Assembly: GCA_015178975.1 (NCBI GenBank)
Contig: WHVD01000006.1
Span: 496,001 to 560,000 of the forward strand
DNA: 64,000 nucleotides
Origin: Hysterangium stoloniferum
Taxonomy: Eukaryota > Basidiomycota > Agaricomycetes > Hysterangiales > Hysterangiaceae
Direction of reading: 5' to 3'
A program made the position numbers and the translations under genes. Shown in pieces: positions 12,266 through 24,021 of the stretch (positions within the stretch are counted from its first letter, which is position 1; every line of letters starts with the position of its first letter). The notes beneath the pieces are model-generated. The model made no database searches. It saw only the letters and a program-made list of their open reading frames with translations, and was not told the origin of the DNA.

Positions 12266-14385
12266 TTTGCATTATGAGATCAATTGGTATACCTTCGCGT
12301 GGCTCATCAAGTCACATCTTCCCTCATCGAGGCAAAACATATGCTGTGTTTTCATCATTTCATTCCCTACCGATCTGGAATCGCTCGGTGTGTCCGCACA
12401 GCTAAGATATAGCTGATTTAGCGCCCTGTTGACTGGTGTTCCACTCTCGTAGGCGCGGACAAAATAGATGTATGGCTTCACATGCGGGCCTCACTGGTGT
12501 TAAGCATATCGATTGTGGAAATGCGGAAACAATGCTGTGTCACAGTGAGTATAGGCTCTACCTGTTTTAAATGTATATTTCATGGTTCTTATATAAAATT
12601 TCCACTAGTATTGATGACAACGTCGTTACAGGTATTGGTTAGGCTGAATATTTCAAGAGAACCAAACACAAGTAAAAAGGCACTCACACTGTGGCTATTG
12701 GTAGTATGAGCAACTGACCTGTTTGTAGCTAGCCGGCCTTTGAATGCCCAGGCTACTCGGACAACAAATAAAATGCAAAGAAACCACATGGGTTCACATA
12801 CCGACTACCCAAGCTAGTCAGACACCGGCTACTCGATACTAGGTGTTCTAACCAGCTACTCTCGATTGAGTTATTGGTCGGTGAGCCTAGAACCGGTGCA
12901 TATCTTCCAGTCAAGCTGGTCTCGTCCGCAAAGCGGGGCTTCCTCCGTATTTTTGGGCAAATATCTCCTTGCAGATATAATAGGAAAACTACATTTCACC
13001 GGCGGAACACCGGATCTTCTGAAATTATTACTCAAATCGAGTTCTACGGACCAAATGACCAATGGTTGGAGGTCAGCCGTCCACCACTCATGGCCTTTCT
13101 ACCCGATGCGCAGCTAAAAGACTGGGAAAATGTGGCTTAAAATTAGCTTGTACCAGTCCAATCGCGGGGGAGGCGTCAATCATTGTTCCTTGCCTGACAA
13201 AAGAGATTGGTACCACCATATCCCATTCGTATATGACAGGTATCTCGGTGTGCCACAAGAGTCATCGCTCGTGCATGATCACTCCGGTGTCCTACGAGTG
13301 CCGGTAGCCCTCTTTTTTCTTTTTTTATATTACAATGTCATGCTCACTTCCCAATCTCCTGTAGTGCACTGTGTCTTTCCACCAGCATGCCTCCCTCTCA
13401 CTGATTTCGAGCGAACAGTGCATGTATTTATTTTGCTTCCAGCCGTTTCCACCCTTTCGATTTTGCTCTGGCACGCGCCGCTTCCCATCATGGCACTTAT
13501 TTTCCCCCATTCTCTTGTCTTCAGAGTGTTCTTTGCTTTCTGCGCGGTTTCTTCTCGTACCATTAGTTGCCTTGTATTTATCGTACTGCGCGACGACAAG
13601 GCAGCCGACAGCCCACTGTCAGCCACGTGCGGAGGCGCTGTATTCTTGTCCACCGCTATTCGGACAAGTACAAGGATATATCTGTGTTTGCCCAGCTATC
13701 GTCTAGCATATAGTAGGTGTCAAACGCGTGGCCAGTGGGGCGTGCGCTAGTATCTTGGCACTGCCGCCTTGGCATGCCACGAACAGTTTTCAAAAAAAAT
13801 AGTCATGTAGAAAGGACTCGACGTCAGGATGAGATCATCGCACGCACGCCTGTCCGTCGTTAAGCACCAACGATTAAATTACTAAAAAATTTATAACACT
13901 GGTCCCTAGAAACCGTGAGAGAAGGTAAATCTGAGGCATTTATGCCGCATATGCAGTTTTATTAGGTGAGTCTGTTTCTCCACTTCACCGTGCCAAGTCA
14001 ATTTCCAAAAAAATCCAGCACTTGTTTGATTATGTGCGACTACCGAGTATGACAGTCAAAGGAGTGCAACAAATGCAAAGCAGAGTATTGGAGAGCTAAA
14101 TGACCCATGATAATAACCCCAAATGAACCTCATAAAAATGTAAGAAATGGATATTGATGATTGTGAATGGCTGACGTGGCAATAGCAATATGCATCGTTT
14201 ATAAAAAGTCGTACCCAACATAGAGTCGTGACTAAATAAATTGGGGGAGACGGCAATTTGAGAAATATCCAAATATCCAAACTGGGATTCTGGCACTGCT
14301 TCTGCCTCGTGATAATGACGGTTGATGGTGGCCCTGGTATAATTAATCATCCCCCCAAAGGCAACAACGTGAATACGACCATTAA
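12266..14385. other. Long gene-poor stretch
   Basis: About 2.1 kb without a gene I can support. The longest ORF is 13130-13750 (plus), 206 codons, rich in hydrophobic and Cys/Ser residues, with no motif and no intron-exon signature; it is probably chance. Several CTACTC-type short repeats occur near 12740-12870 without clear structure. Confidence 0.45.
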
Positions 14386-15258
14386 TCAGTCGCTGGCTTC
14401 ACGTTCAAACTCGGGTTGATATGATTGCGTGTCGGGTTCCGTTACTTCTCCACCGTGCTCCGCGAGAACCCGGCGGTGTAGATCGCTGTGCGAGATGGCA
14501 TATGCAAATCCTTCATGTTGGGGAGTGTCTGCTTCTTCGCGATCTGCGGGCTCGTCAGACACGCCCGACCCCATACGCCGAGGTTTACCCTTCCGAGTCT
14601 TCCATCCAGCCGCGCGCGATCGGTGATCAGCACGCTGCTGCACATTCCCGGATATGGATACCGTGGCAGACTTTAGGTTATGAGGAGTATCATTAAGCTC
14701 CTTGGGCGTGGCATGTTGGCCCATAAGGTCCGTGAGTAGTTGGAGTCTCCCAAATATGCTTGAGAAGGCTGTGTGAGCTCCGCGGTGAGGATGTCCCTTC
14801 ATCGAAGATCCATAGCGATGTTGTAGATCATGTTGTAGATCATTATTTGGAATATACCCCGCCCCAGTAAGGGCACGAAAGAACGTTACAGTGTAAAAGG
14901 CGAATGCAAAAATCACGATCAACTGCCATGGGGTGTAATGGCCCAAACGGCATCCCAAGTTTCGCAGTAAACCTGGTGATAACGGTGAAGTGGCACCTTT
15001 TGACTGATGCGCTGTCTTCAATGGGCCTTGCAAAGGGTCCAACAAGAGGCTGCGAATACGGTCTGCCAGAGCGGACTGATGGACACCCTCTGCCGTTCTA
15101 TTGCCTGCACATTTCTGTTTGGATTTCGCAGGACCTGTGCCCGTGGGGTTGGAGGGGAGCCGACTTTTCTCCTTGGTGATAGGAGGGGGTGAGGGGCAGG
15201 GGGAGATGGGTACTTTGACAGGTGAAGTCAGGATTTGTCGTGAATCATGTGAAGGCAT
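14386..15258 (-). CDS. Hypothetical single-pass membrane protein
   Basis: An open frame of 290 codons from ATG at 15258 (MPSHDSRQ..) to a stop at 14386. The frame stays open upstream to a probable splice acceptor near 15340 (TTCTAG), so a short 5' exon may exist. Residues 1-100 are Pro/Ser-rich and basic. One hydrophobic segment (WQLIVIFAFAFYTVTFF) lies near residues 112-130. The C-terminal half is hydrophilic with charged patches (RRMGSGVSDEP, DREEAD). No signal peptide or known domain is visible. I do not recognise the family; membrane anchoring is inferred from composition alone. Confidence 0.6.
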   Translation of the reverse strand: MPSHDSRQILTSPVKVPISPCPSPPPITKEKSRLPSNPTGTGPAKSKQKCAGNRTAEGVHQSALADRIRSLLLDPLQGPLKTAHQSKGATSPLSPGLLRNLGCRLGHYTPWQLIVIFAFAFYTVTFFRALTGAGYIPNNDLQHDLQHRYGSSMKGHPHRGAHTAFSSIFGRLQLLTDLMGQHATPKELNDTPHNLKSATVSISGNVQQRADHRSRAAGWKTRKGKPRRMGSGVSDEPADREEADTPQHEGFAYAISHSDLHRRVLAEHGGEVTEPDTQSYQPEFEREASD

Positions 15259-16152
15259 AACTAGCGGAGGCTCACACACAAACGTTGAAGGTTGGGAAGA
15301 GGAGAAGGTTCGAGGAGCTGGTGAAAAACGCTTGTTCACTAGAACATAATAAGTATGGGATTGGACTGTGCGAAGGTTCTACTCAGAACTGTCGAGTGCA
15401 AACATAGGCGATCAAGCTGTCACCTGCCAGGGAGATGCTTCTGAGACGCCCTCGCGACTGTGCCCCTGAGCATATAACTACAAGATGGTGCCTTTATTGG
15501 CATGAGAATAAATAAACGATCCTGTTTCCATGTGGGATGACGGGGAATAATGAACGTGTATAACATGGATGACGTTGAAAAGTTGATTACGTTCAAGTTC
15601 AACCGAGGATATTTGGTGAAAAACCATTATTACGATTGGCGCCCGATGTCGGACTCCACACACCCAGGCCCCTTTGCGTTGAATCGGAGTTAAAATAGGG
15701 TACATTTCAAGCTGGCAATATTGAATAGTGAACACTACATACATCACACATCATTACAGCCTCATGGCCGAACAGTTCTGCCGCCTTGAAGAAGTCAGAC
15801 GTAAGGAAGTATATGCGAGATGATCTGTGAGATTCAGGGGACCACTTCAACAAAAACTTTGGATAGTGATCACGTTTCTTCTATGTAGATTATGTAAAAT
15901 ACACGATTGTTTCACGTGATTTTATGTTACATAATCGAAGCTCGCTTGGCTACCTTGATAATTCTAGTATCTTTTATATTCAATGTGATTCGATGTTTTA
16001 CCGGTAATTCCTAGATGCTTACAAGTATTTTTTTATATTTCTGGCTGCAGTTGAATCGTTACATTCATGAGAGCCGGATCAAACTCATGCAATCGTCGGG
16101 ATTGAAATCTTGTCGGGAGTTGAAACCTTTCCATTCCTCGACGCCACACCCA
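15259..16152. other. Intergenic, divergent promoters of the membrane protein and MON1
   Basis: No further gene seen. Short ORFs at 15420-15747 (minus) lack motifs, although part near 15420-15480 may be an untranslated 5' exon of the preceding gene. Confidence 0.45.
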
Positions 16153-18804
16153 ATGACGTCGATACAACCTCAAACCCCTCCTCGGCCATATACGCCGTCT
16201 TCTTCAACTGGAAGAGAAGGCCGCGAGCGTCTCCTTTCAATTCGATCTCCATCTGCCCCGCCGCTGCCAGTGAGACTTACTCCATCTCGTGGGATATCTC
16301 AAGCAACACTCACTGCACTTCCTCCTCGGCTACATGTTTCCTCAGTGATGTCGAGCCCTGGCTCGTCTGTGCTCAACCTTGATCTCACAGAAGGCATCAT
16401 CCTACGAGATGTGGATGCCGAGGACAGCCCTGACGTTGGCGAGACGGACGAGCAAATCGAGGGTGTGTTTGCTGAATCGAGTGAGGATGGCGAAGAGAGG
16501 AAGAAGTTATTGAGAGACCAGTTGCGGAACACACTGAAGACGAAGCATACGCGTACGCATGTCGTTATATAATGTGGTGGCTGTCTGTCGAGTGTTCCAT
16601 TAGAGCACATTGCATCGCAAGATCACGGCATCGGACGATCTAAAGACCCACCATCGGACATCAACACCTTACCAGATACCCAGGGTACGTGTCAATGTTT
16701 AATAAGCTCTGATTGTGTGCATATTGGCAATTGGGCTTTATATACCCATGAAAATAATTCATGGTATATAATTAGTTATTCATGCTGAATTCCACCCATA
16801 GTTCCCAGAGACCGATTTCCACAAAGGCAATTTCTTATATTTACTGATGCTGGCAAGCCCGTCTTTGTTAGGTTGGTTGCGGAGATCACTCTATTCGCTG
16901 CTAAGGGCCCTTATCCTATTCTCATTGGCAGTCGTCCTCCCGAAGCTACAGAAGACATCACATCTATTACTGGCATTACATCCGCACTAATATCTGTCTT
17001 TGCGGATAATACACTTTCGCCGTCATCGTCGGCATCCAACGCTGACAAACTCCGGTGTATAAACGCAGGCTCAACCCGGATTACTTTTTTTTTGAGAGCC
17101 CCTCTATATTATGTCTCTGTCAGCAAATGGGGGGAACCAGAGAGTGTGGTGCGTATGTTTCTTCATTCACCGCAAGCTAATAAGCTTATACACGCCCCTC
17201 GTGTGCGATATAGTCACGAATGCAGCTAGAATATCTTCAACTACAAATTTTCAGCGTCCTAACCGCCTCTCAACTTCGTCGAATATTCGAGCGTCGTTCC
17301 AATTTTGACCTAGGACGCCTCTTGGAAGGTATGTACCAATTTACCATCTGCTTAGAGAGCTTTCACGTAACACCCGCAGGCACGGAATCATTTTTATACA
17401 CATTAATCTCACGTCTGCAATGTAGCATCGCTTTATATACCACTCTTTCCGCTCTTTCCTCATTAAGAATCGATCCCTTACTCAGATCTCGCATAGGGGA
17501 CACACTAGTTCCGAACTCAAAGGTGGGCAGCTTGGTGAGTCATTCTCGAAATTTTTAGTATGGCAGATTTTCTCTATGATGGTGCATTGATTCGCTATGG
17601 ATTATTTGATTTTAGGATATTTTATATGCTATCTTAGTATCCGGCGACCGGATCGTCACCATAGTGCGGCCCAAGAAGCACAGCGTGCACCCTACTGGTA
17701 AAATATAATTTTTGCGAATACTTTCATCGTCTCAACTGTTGGTAATTCAGACCTTCATATTCTCCTCAATGCCCTGCATACCCCATCCATTGCTGCAAAT
17801 CCAGCGTCTTGGCTTCCTATCTGCCTTCCCAAGTTTAACCCACGGAGTTTTGTGCACGCTTATGTGTGCTTCTTAGATCACGATCAACCGGACACATTAA
17901 TAAAAAACCCTAACCAAGGGAAACGATCATTCGAGGAGCTTCCGACAATTTCAGTGAGTTCAGAAGAGAGCTCGGTAAATTTAGCGACAGCTACGCCATC
18001 TCTCTCTGACCCAGAGGTATCCTCAGCAGAGGGAAGCCGCGACCATACTACTGGGTCTGACTCCCTTAAGATACCAAATAACTTCCGGAAAGGCAGTGTT
18101 TTCTCAGATTCTTTCTCTGATAAGGGCGGGTTAGCCCTTGTCACAGTGAGTGGCGGTGGTGAGTTCGACGCTGTTCGGAATTGGAGCGATAACGTTGCGA
18201 AGGTGAAAAATCCATACCATTCAAGCTATAGGCTTGTTAAATTGATTGGTCCCCATGTCCAGACACTAGAGACAACGAAACTTTTAGCACAACTTCGAAC
18301 AGCAGCGAAGGAAGCGCCGTATGGCTGTTCCGAGCTGGGTATTCCCGGACTGTTACATTTTTTGTACAAGAGTCGAGTACATGTGCAAGCAACTTGCCCT
18401 GTATGGGATGACGACTACCAGTCTAGTGACGATCAACATCGGTAAGACTTTCCTAAATGACGCATCCTGTCAACATTAGACAAGCTCGATTTTATTTTAG
18501 GTTAATCACGCTATATCAAACCGTCCATGATGCTATCCATGCAAAATCTGGACAAGGCGGTCCGCTTAAGCTGCAGTATATTCGCACAGAAAAGGAAGCC
18601 GTTATGGGTTGGGTTAGGGGATTTTTTTTACATAATTTATTCGTTGACGAATTTTGCAACCAGATAACCCAACCTTTCGAACTTTATATTGCATTATCAC
18701 CTCGACTACCAAAGACTGCCGCCGTTGGGGCTGCAAATGCAGTGGCGCGTTGGGCCAAACGGGAAGAAGCACGGTTGTTTCTGCGTGATGCACCTGTTTT
18801 CTAG
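16153..18804 (+). CDS. MON1: Vacuolar fusion protein MON1 (Rab7 GEF subunit)
   Basis: MON1 pairs with CCZ1 to activate Rab7/Ypt7 during endosome-vacuole and autophagosome fusion. Exon 1 starts at ATG 16153 and encodes a Pro/Ser-rich tail followed by an acidic segment (DVDAEDSPDVGETDEQ). The core then begins with RQFLIFTDAGKPVFV, the family hallmark opening the first longin domain. It continues with LRCINAGSTRITFF, the block SQLRRIFERRSNFDLGRLLEG, and ALVTVSGGGEFDAVRNWS. The last exon has KAKSGQGGPLKLQY-like and FELYIALSP segments and ends KREEARLFLRDAPVF, as in animal MON1. About eight introns are inferred, including one splitting the Ser codon after KPVFV. The gene converges on mS41, with stops 72 bp apart. 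ATGs at 16015 and 16087 are alternative starts. Confidence 0.92.
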
Positions 18805-18876
18805 GCAGTTGGCAATTAATAATGGCCTTATTTGAGTTTGCATTTCATAGTTTGACTGAATTGCGCAAAAATGATG

Positions 18877-19433
18877 CTACCGATGCCGACGAGATCGAAT
18901 GCGTTTCCCAAACTGGACAGAGGGTCCCCACCTATAAAATGAAATTTGTTCGATCAGTATTAGCTCGACAAGGCGTAATGAAGACAAACCCTCGTATCTT
19001 TTTCTTGGGCTTTTCGGGGTGGGCTATCTCAGTTAAATCATGCCCAGCTTTAAACTTTTCCATTGCCCACAAGATATATCTATAGAGGCGGGGTTGTGCG
19101 ATCATAGACACCCCTGGTAAATAGCGTACTTACCGACGATCTTGAATACCGACTCCTTCCTTCTTCATGCCGGTACCACCCATTTTCCACATCGTTTCCC
19201 AGTCGCCGACCTTTAACTTGGTATCGCATGATCGACCAATTGCGGTGAGAAAATCCTGAGGAGTTTGAATGGGACCTGTGAAAATGTCCATTACAATCTA
19301 TGGTCGTATCGAAACTGGAAAACAGACCCCGAGGTGCTGGAACCGGCCTGAACGCTGCTGGCGTGCGGTATTGTCTAGCGATTGCGTATACGCGGGGCCA
19401 CAGCACCTCCCGGTGAAGAGTGCCTAGTAGCAT
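18877..19433 (-). CDS. FYV4: Mitochondrial small-subunit ribosomal protein mS41 (FYV4, IGR motif)
   Basis: Four exons from ATG 19433 to a TAG at 18877-18879. The N-terminus (MLLGTLHREVLWPRVYAIAR) is basic and hydrophobic, consistent with a mitochondrial targeting peptide. The spliced core has TPQDFLTAIGRSCDTK, then GDWETMW, GTGMKKEGVGIQDRR and YILWAMEKFKAG, matching the IGR domain of mS41 (yeast Fyv4). The protein ends WGPSVQFGKRIRSRRHR. mS41 is a structural component of the mitochondrial 37S subunit. Length (about 130 residues) fits the family. The last two introns are 54 and 58 bp. A plus-strand ORF at 18822-19085 is antisense to this gene. Confidence 0.88.
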
Positions 19434-19722
19434 CTCGCTGAAGGATTCCGAAGCCTGGCTTGCTGGGTTTCAAATTGACTTGCTCCCAAAATGGTAAGTA
19501 AGAGTTGGTCAGTTCATAAAATGCTATGGTTAAAGATACTTCTTTCAATCCCAATTTGGCTGTGAACCTAGCCGTAGCGGTCTAAGAAATTTGGCTTTTA
19601 AAGATATAGTGACTCAATTCAAGGGCTTTTTTGCTGGTTACTTTTACTTTTACTACGCGTCCACAATATGTGCCGTGCGAATTCTCCCAGATTGAGGTTT
19701 TTGATTTTTACTCTGCTCAACA
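19434..19722. promoter_or_regulatory. Shared divergent promoter of mS41 and EBP genes
   Basis: 289 bp separate the two start codons, so both promoters must lie here or overlap the genes. No specific factor site was identified. Confidence 0.5.
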
Positions 19723-20686
<964 letters not shown>

Positions 20687-20851
20687 AAGCACTTTGACCA
20701 ATTGTTTTTTCCGAAGTTTAATGATACCTGGATATCAACTATGAAGGGTGTTTGATTTGGTCACTTCGAGTGAACTACATGCAATGATATTACACAATTA
20801 CTCCGGCCTTCCCTTATCTACTTTCTTGTGTAAAATGCGCCAAATGAATCG

Positions 20852-23800
20852 ATGGCTTTGAATATAGTGCTGTTACCCGAAGGCCTAAATATGGGGATCC
20901 GATCGCAGGGAGGTGAACTTTATTGTTTTCAAATACGACGTGCGTCACGTGAACACACTCCAGTCTGGCGGCTGGTTATGATTCAGAACCAAGTCTCGAT
21001 CCCCTTTGACCATGTCGACATGATGCTGCGACACGCTTCAATTGGCCCCATACCGCGCGCCAGCGAGGTCCGATCAATGCCTATCTTCGAATTGGGCGCG
21101 TCGCTAGAGAATACCGAAAAATGCGAAGTAAGCTTTGATCAGTGGCGCGACCGTTTGATCCTTCACTTCGCATAATCCCAGAGTTTCATTTTGGAAAAGG
21201 TCATCGGCATTGGGACAACTTCCGTCGTTTATTTGGCAACCTGTACCAAGGGCAGGCTGATTGGCCGACGGGTAGTGGTCAAATCGGTACGTTTTCCGCT
21301 TGATTAATTATTTCACGAGAAAGTTTGGGGAAAGAGGGCCAAATTTGCGATTCGCTGGAGCCCCCGTCCCTCTCGTCAATAACACATACCCTATCATGTC
21401 GGCACTGCTAACTAATTTTCCGAATCCCACACTCCTGAATGAAGATGCCAGCGCCTGAATCTCCTGTCACGGCGCATATATCATTACATCATCCAGCTCT
21501 GGTCTCCCTGCACTCTTCTTTTGGTGTTCCTGGTTTTGAGTGTCTCATACTGGAGCTATGCGAGGGAGGTAGTCTATGTGACTTCCTCGTCTCGAGGGGA
21601 GGACTCACCAACCCATGTGCGAACCCTCGTTTGACGGAAGAGCAACTGCGACCTATTATTCGTAAGACTGCCGAAGGACTAATAGCTTTGCACTCTTATG
21701 GCATTGTTCATGGGGATGTAAGACCCCATAATGTTTTTGTGACAGGCGATGGTCGAACAGTAAGGCGCCGCCGCTGTTTCTTACATACTCAACTTGCCAA
21801 ATTCAATTTATTCAGAAGCTTGGAAATTTCGGCAGAACATGCAGCAGATTACTCGTTAATCATCAACCCCATTACTCCGACTTATGCGATAGAGCTAAAT
21901 ATACTTCAGCGTAAGCAAGCAAAAACAGATACTTTACACTGACGCTATTATTAAACCAAAGTGAATACAACAACGCCCGCTCCCCAGATGTTGCATCAGA
22001 TATATGGTCCTTGGGTTGTATGGTTGTAGTCCTCTTAACGGGGCGCACGTCATTTCTGGTGGGTATCCTCAGGCGCCACACTTCAGTACTAACCTCAACC
22101 ACATCAACGGACACTGATGCAATCTCTTTAACCAGCCAAGGCACCAGGGAAGGAATGAAAAAGCCATCTATGAATTGCCAGCATTTCTGAGAATTTCGCC
22201 AGTAGCTGAAGACTTGATCCAAAGGCTTTTCAACGCTGTTCGTTTGTTACCCCTTCGGTGCGGAAGCTGATGCTGATGGCTATTAGGATCCTGCTCAGCG
22301 GCTGCCCTTGTGTGACGTCCTCACTCATCCGTTTCTAGACGCTTCTCTTCCGAGTCGCAATCTGGAAAGTCACTTTCGAAATTCTGCCGATCATGACAAA
22401 GAACTGGTATTTACTGAGAGTGGCTCCGCTAGCAAGACAGCCCCTTTAATGGTGATGGGTGGTCGTAACACTGCAAAGATGAATAGATTCGCCCGTCAAA
22501 CCCCTAAGCTTGCCAACCCCGTTCTCTCTGAGGGTAATGATATATTGACAACGGTCATTAGCACCGAATCTGTTCTTCCGCTGCAGTCGCCGCTACAGCT
22601 AGATCCCCCCTTTATTTCGCGTGTGAAGACTCCGTCTAGCATAAGAGAAGCCTGGAGAAGACTATCGGCCCGTCCAGAATCAGAAAATAGCAATGCAGCG
22701 TATAATAGAGATTCTAGACCTCCCTCTGTAGCATATGCCTCAGGGCCGGTCGATGAACAGCAAAAGATCGCCAGAAAACCTCTTGGGGAGATAGGAAATA
22801 TTAATTACGTCTCCAGATGTATGGGCAGGAGAGGACCGGGAGAGAAGGAGGATGGGGAGATTAGGGGGGGAGAGGATGTCCAGGCGCGATCTTCCTCACT
22901 TTCGGCAATACCATCCCCTCCGCCGACCTTTCCGAGCAGTTTACAGCCCAAAGACGTTGTTCAGACTTCATCTGCTGCACCGAATGTTGCGTCCTCGCAT
23001 CCATCAGAATGTGATGATCGTGACATTGGCATCCACTGCCTGCAAGAGAAGGGCATCTTGACCGCCAACTTGAATGCTGCGTCGTCGAATGAGGATTGTC
23101 CGCCCGCTATACTCCGAACGAGTGCTCCGACTTGCCTGCATATTGCGCCACTTCTTCCTCAGACCCATAAGGTTGCACAAGGTCAATTAGTCGTCATGCC
23201 GTCGCGTAGTCTGCTCGTGGACCTCAGAGAAGGCGAACGACGAGCCGGAGGTAAAGGGACGAGCGTTTTGGTTATTAGCCCCGACGGACAACAGGTACGC
23301 GGTTGTCCTATTAACGACAAAAGTAATAACCAGTAGTGCTTTATTATTTAATCAGATAAAAGTCTACGAGGCGCTTCACCTAAGTACTCCATCTGTACTT
23401 TCCGAACCCCAAGCTATATGGGTTCTTGATGAATTGCCGGAGAGGTACTGGGGAAGTTACAGGTTTGCCTCTCTATATATTGAAACACTCAAAAAACGAA
23501 CACCATGGGTAGGTTTGAACTCTAAAGGTATGGTACGGTAGTGTTGAGATTAAAAAATTTTTTTTGAATAGATTGTTTGGAATACCCCTGAGGCGAAGTT
23601 CATGGTGATGTCCAACGGACCTAAAGGGGACATACACGCGACATTTCCTTGCCCAACGAATAGCTTGAAAGAGGGTCGTTACGTCTCTCGCGAAGTCGCT
23701 GAGTCATCTACGAGAATGAAGATAAGATTTTCTCGGCAGCAGGGAACAGTGGAAATCTCACGTTTCAGGCCTTCTACCAAAAAGAGAGGAAAGGGGGAAT

Positions 23801-24021
23801 GGGTATTCAAGTCTGAAACAATCATGCAGGAACAACTTGTCGTTGGCGACACATCATTCCAGAAAATGACTGTGGAAGAGCGGCTGGGACTTGGTTACAT
23901 TATTGAAGGGCTCAAACTTGTGGAAGCTGCGGAAAAAATCTACAGGGACGCCGATCGATGCGGTGGGAGAGAAGATCCAGTGGCAAGAAGACGTTCAGAT
24001 CTGCCCGGATCAGTCGTTTAA
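20852..24021 (+). CDS. PLK4/SAK-like protein with cryptic polo boxes and a degenerate kinase domain
   Basis: Exon 1 encodes about 92 residues of no known domain. The kinase fold follows: EKVIGIGTTSVVYLA (Gly loop), RRVVVKS (ATP Lys), LILELCEGGSL, HGDVRPHNVFV (catalytic loop), KLGNFG, TSAE, SDIWSLGCM, then YELPAFLRISPVAEDLIQ and DPAQRLPLCDVLTHPFL. The last two closely follow the PLK4 C-lobe. A 300-residue disordered linker is followed by PLK4-type cryptic polo boxes: VLVISPDGQQIKVYE, DELPERYWGSYRFASLYIE, KRTPWIVWNTPEAKFMVM, and MKIRFSRQQGTVEISRF. HRD is HGD (21709-21717), DFG is NFG (Asn codon 21825-21827), and APE is SAE. The catalytic-loop Asp and ATP Lys remain. This suggests a pseudokinase or very weak kinase. 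In animals PLK4 triggers centriole duplication. The last 20 codons are uncertain, since another frame stays open to 24154. Confidence 0.8.

Noticed and set aside
18822..19085. 87-codon plus-strand ORF after MON1
   Set aside because: It is antisense to two exons and an intron of the mS41 gene, which has a clear IGR domain.
20852..24021. Ordinary Cdc5/PLK1-type polo kinase
   Set aside because: The polo-box segments follow PLK4 cryptic polo boxes, not the PLK1 PB1/PB2 pattern with its phosphopeptide-binding His and Lys.
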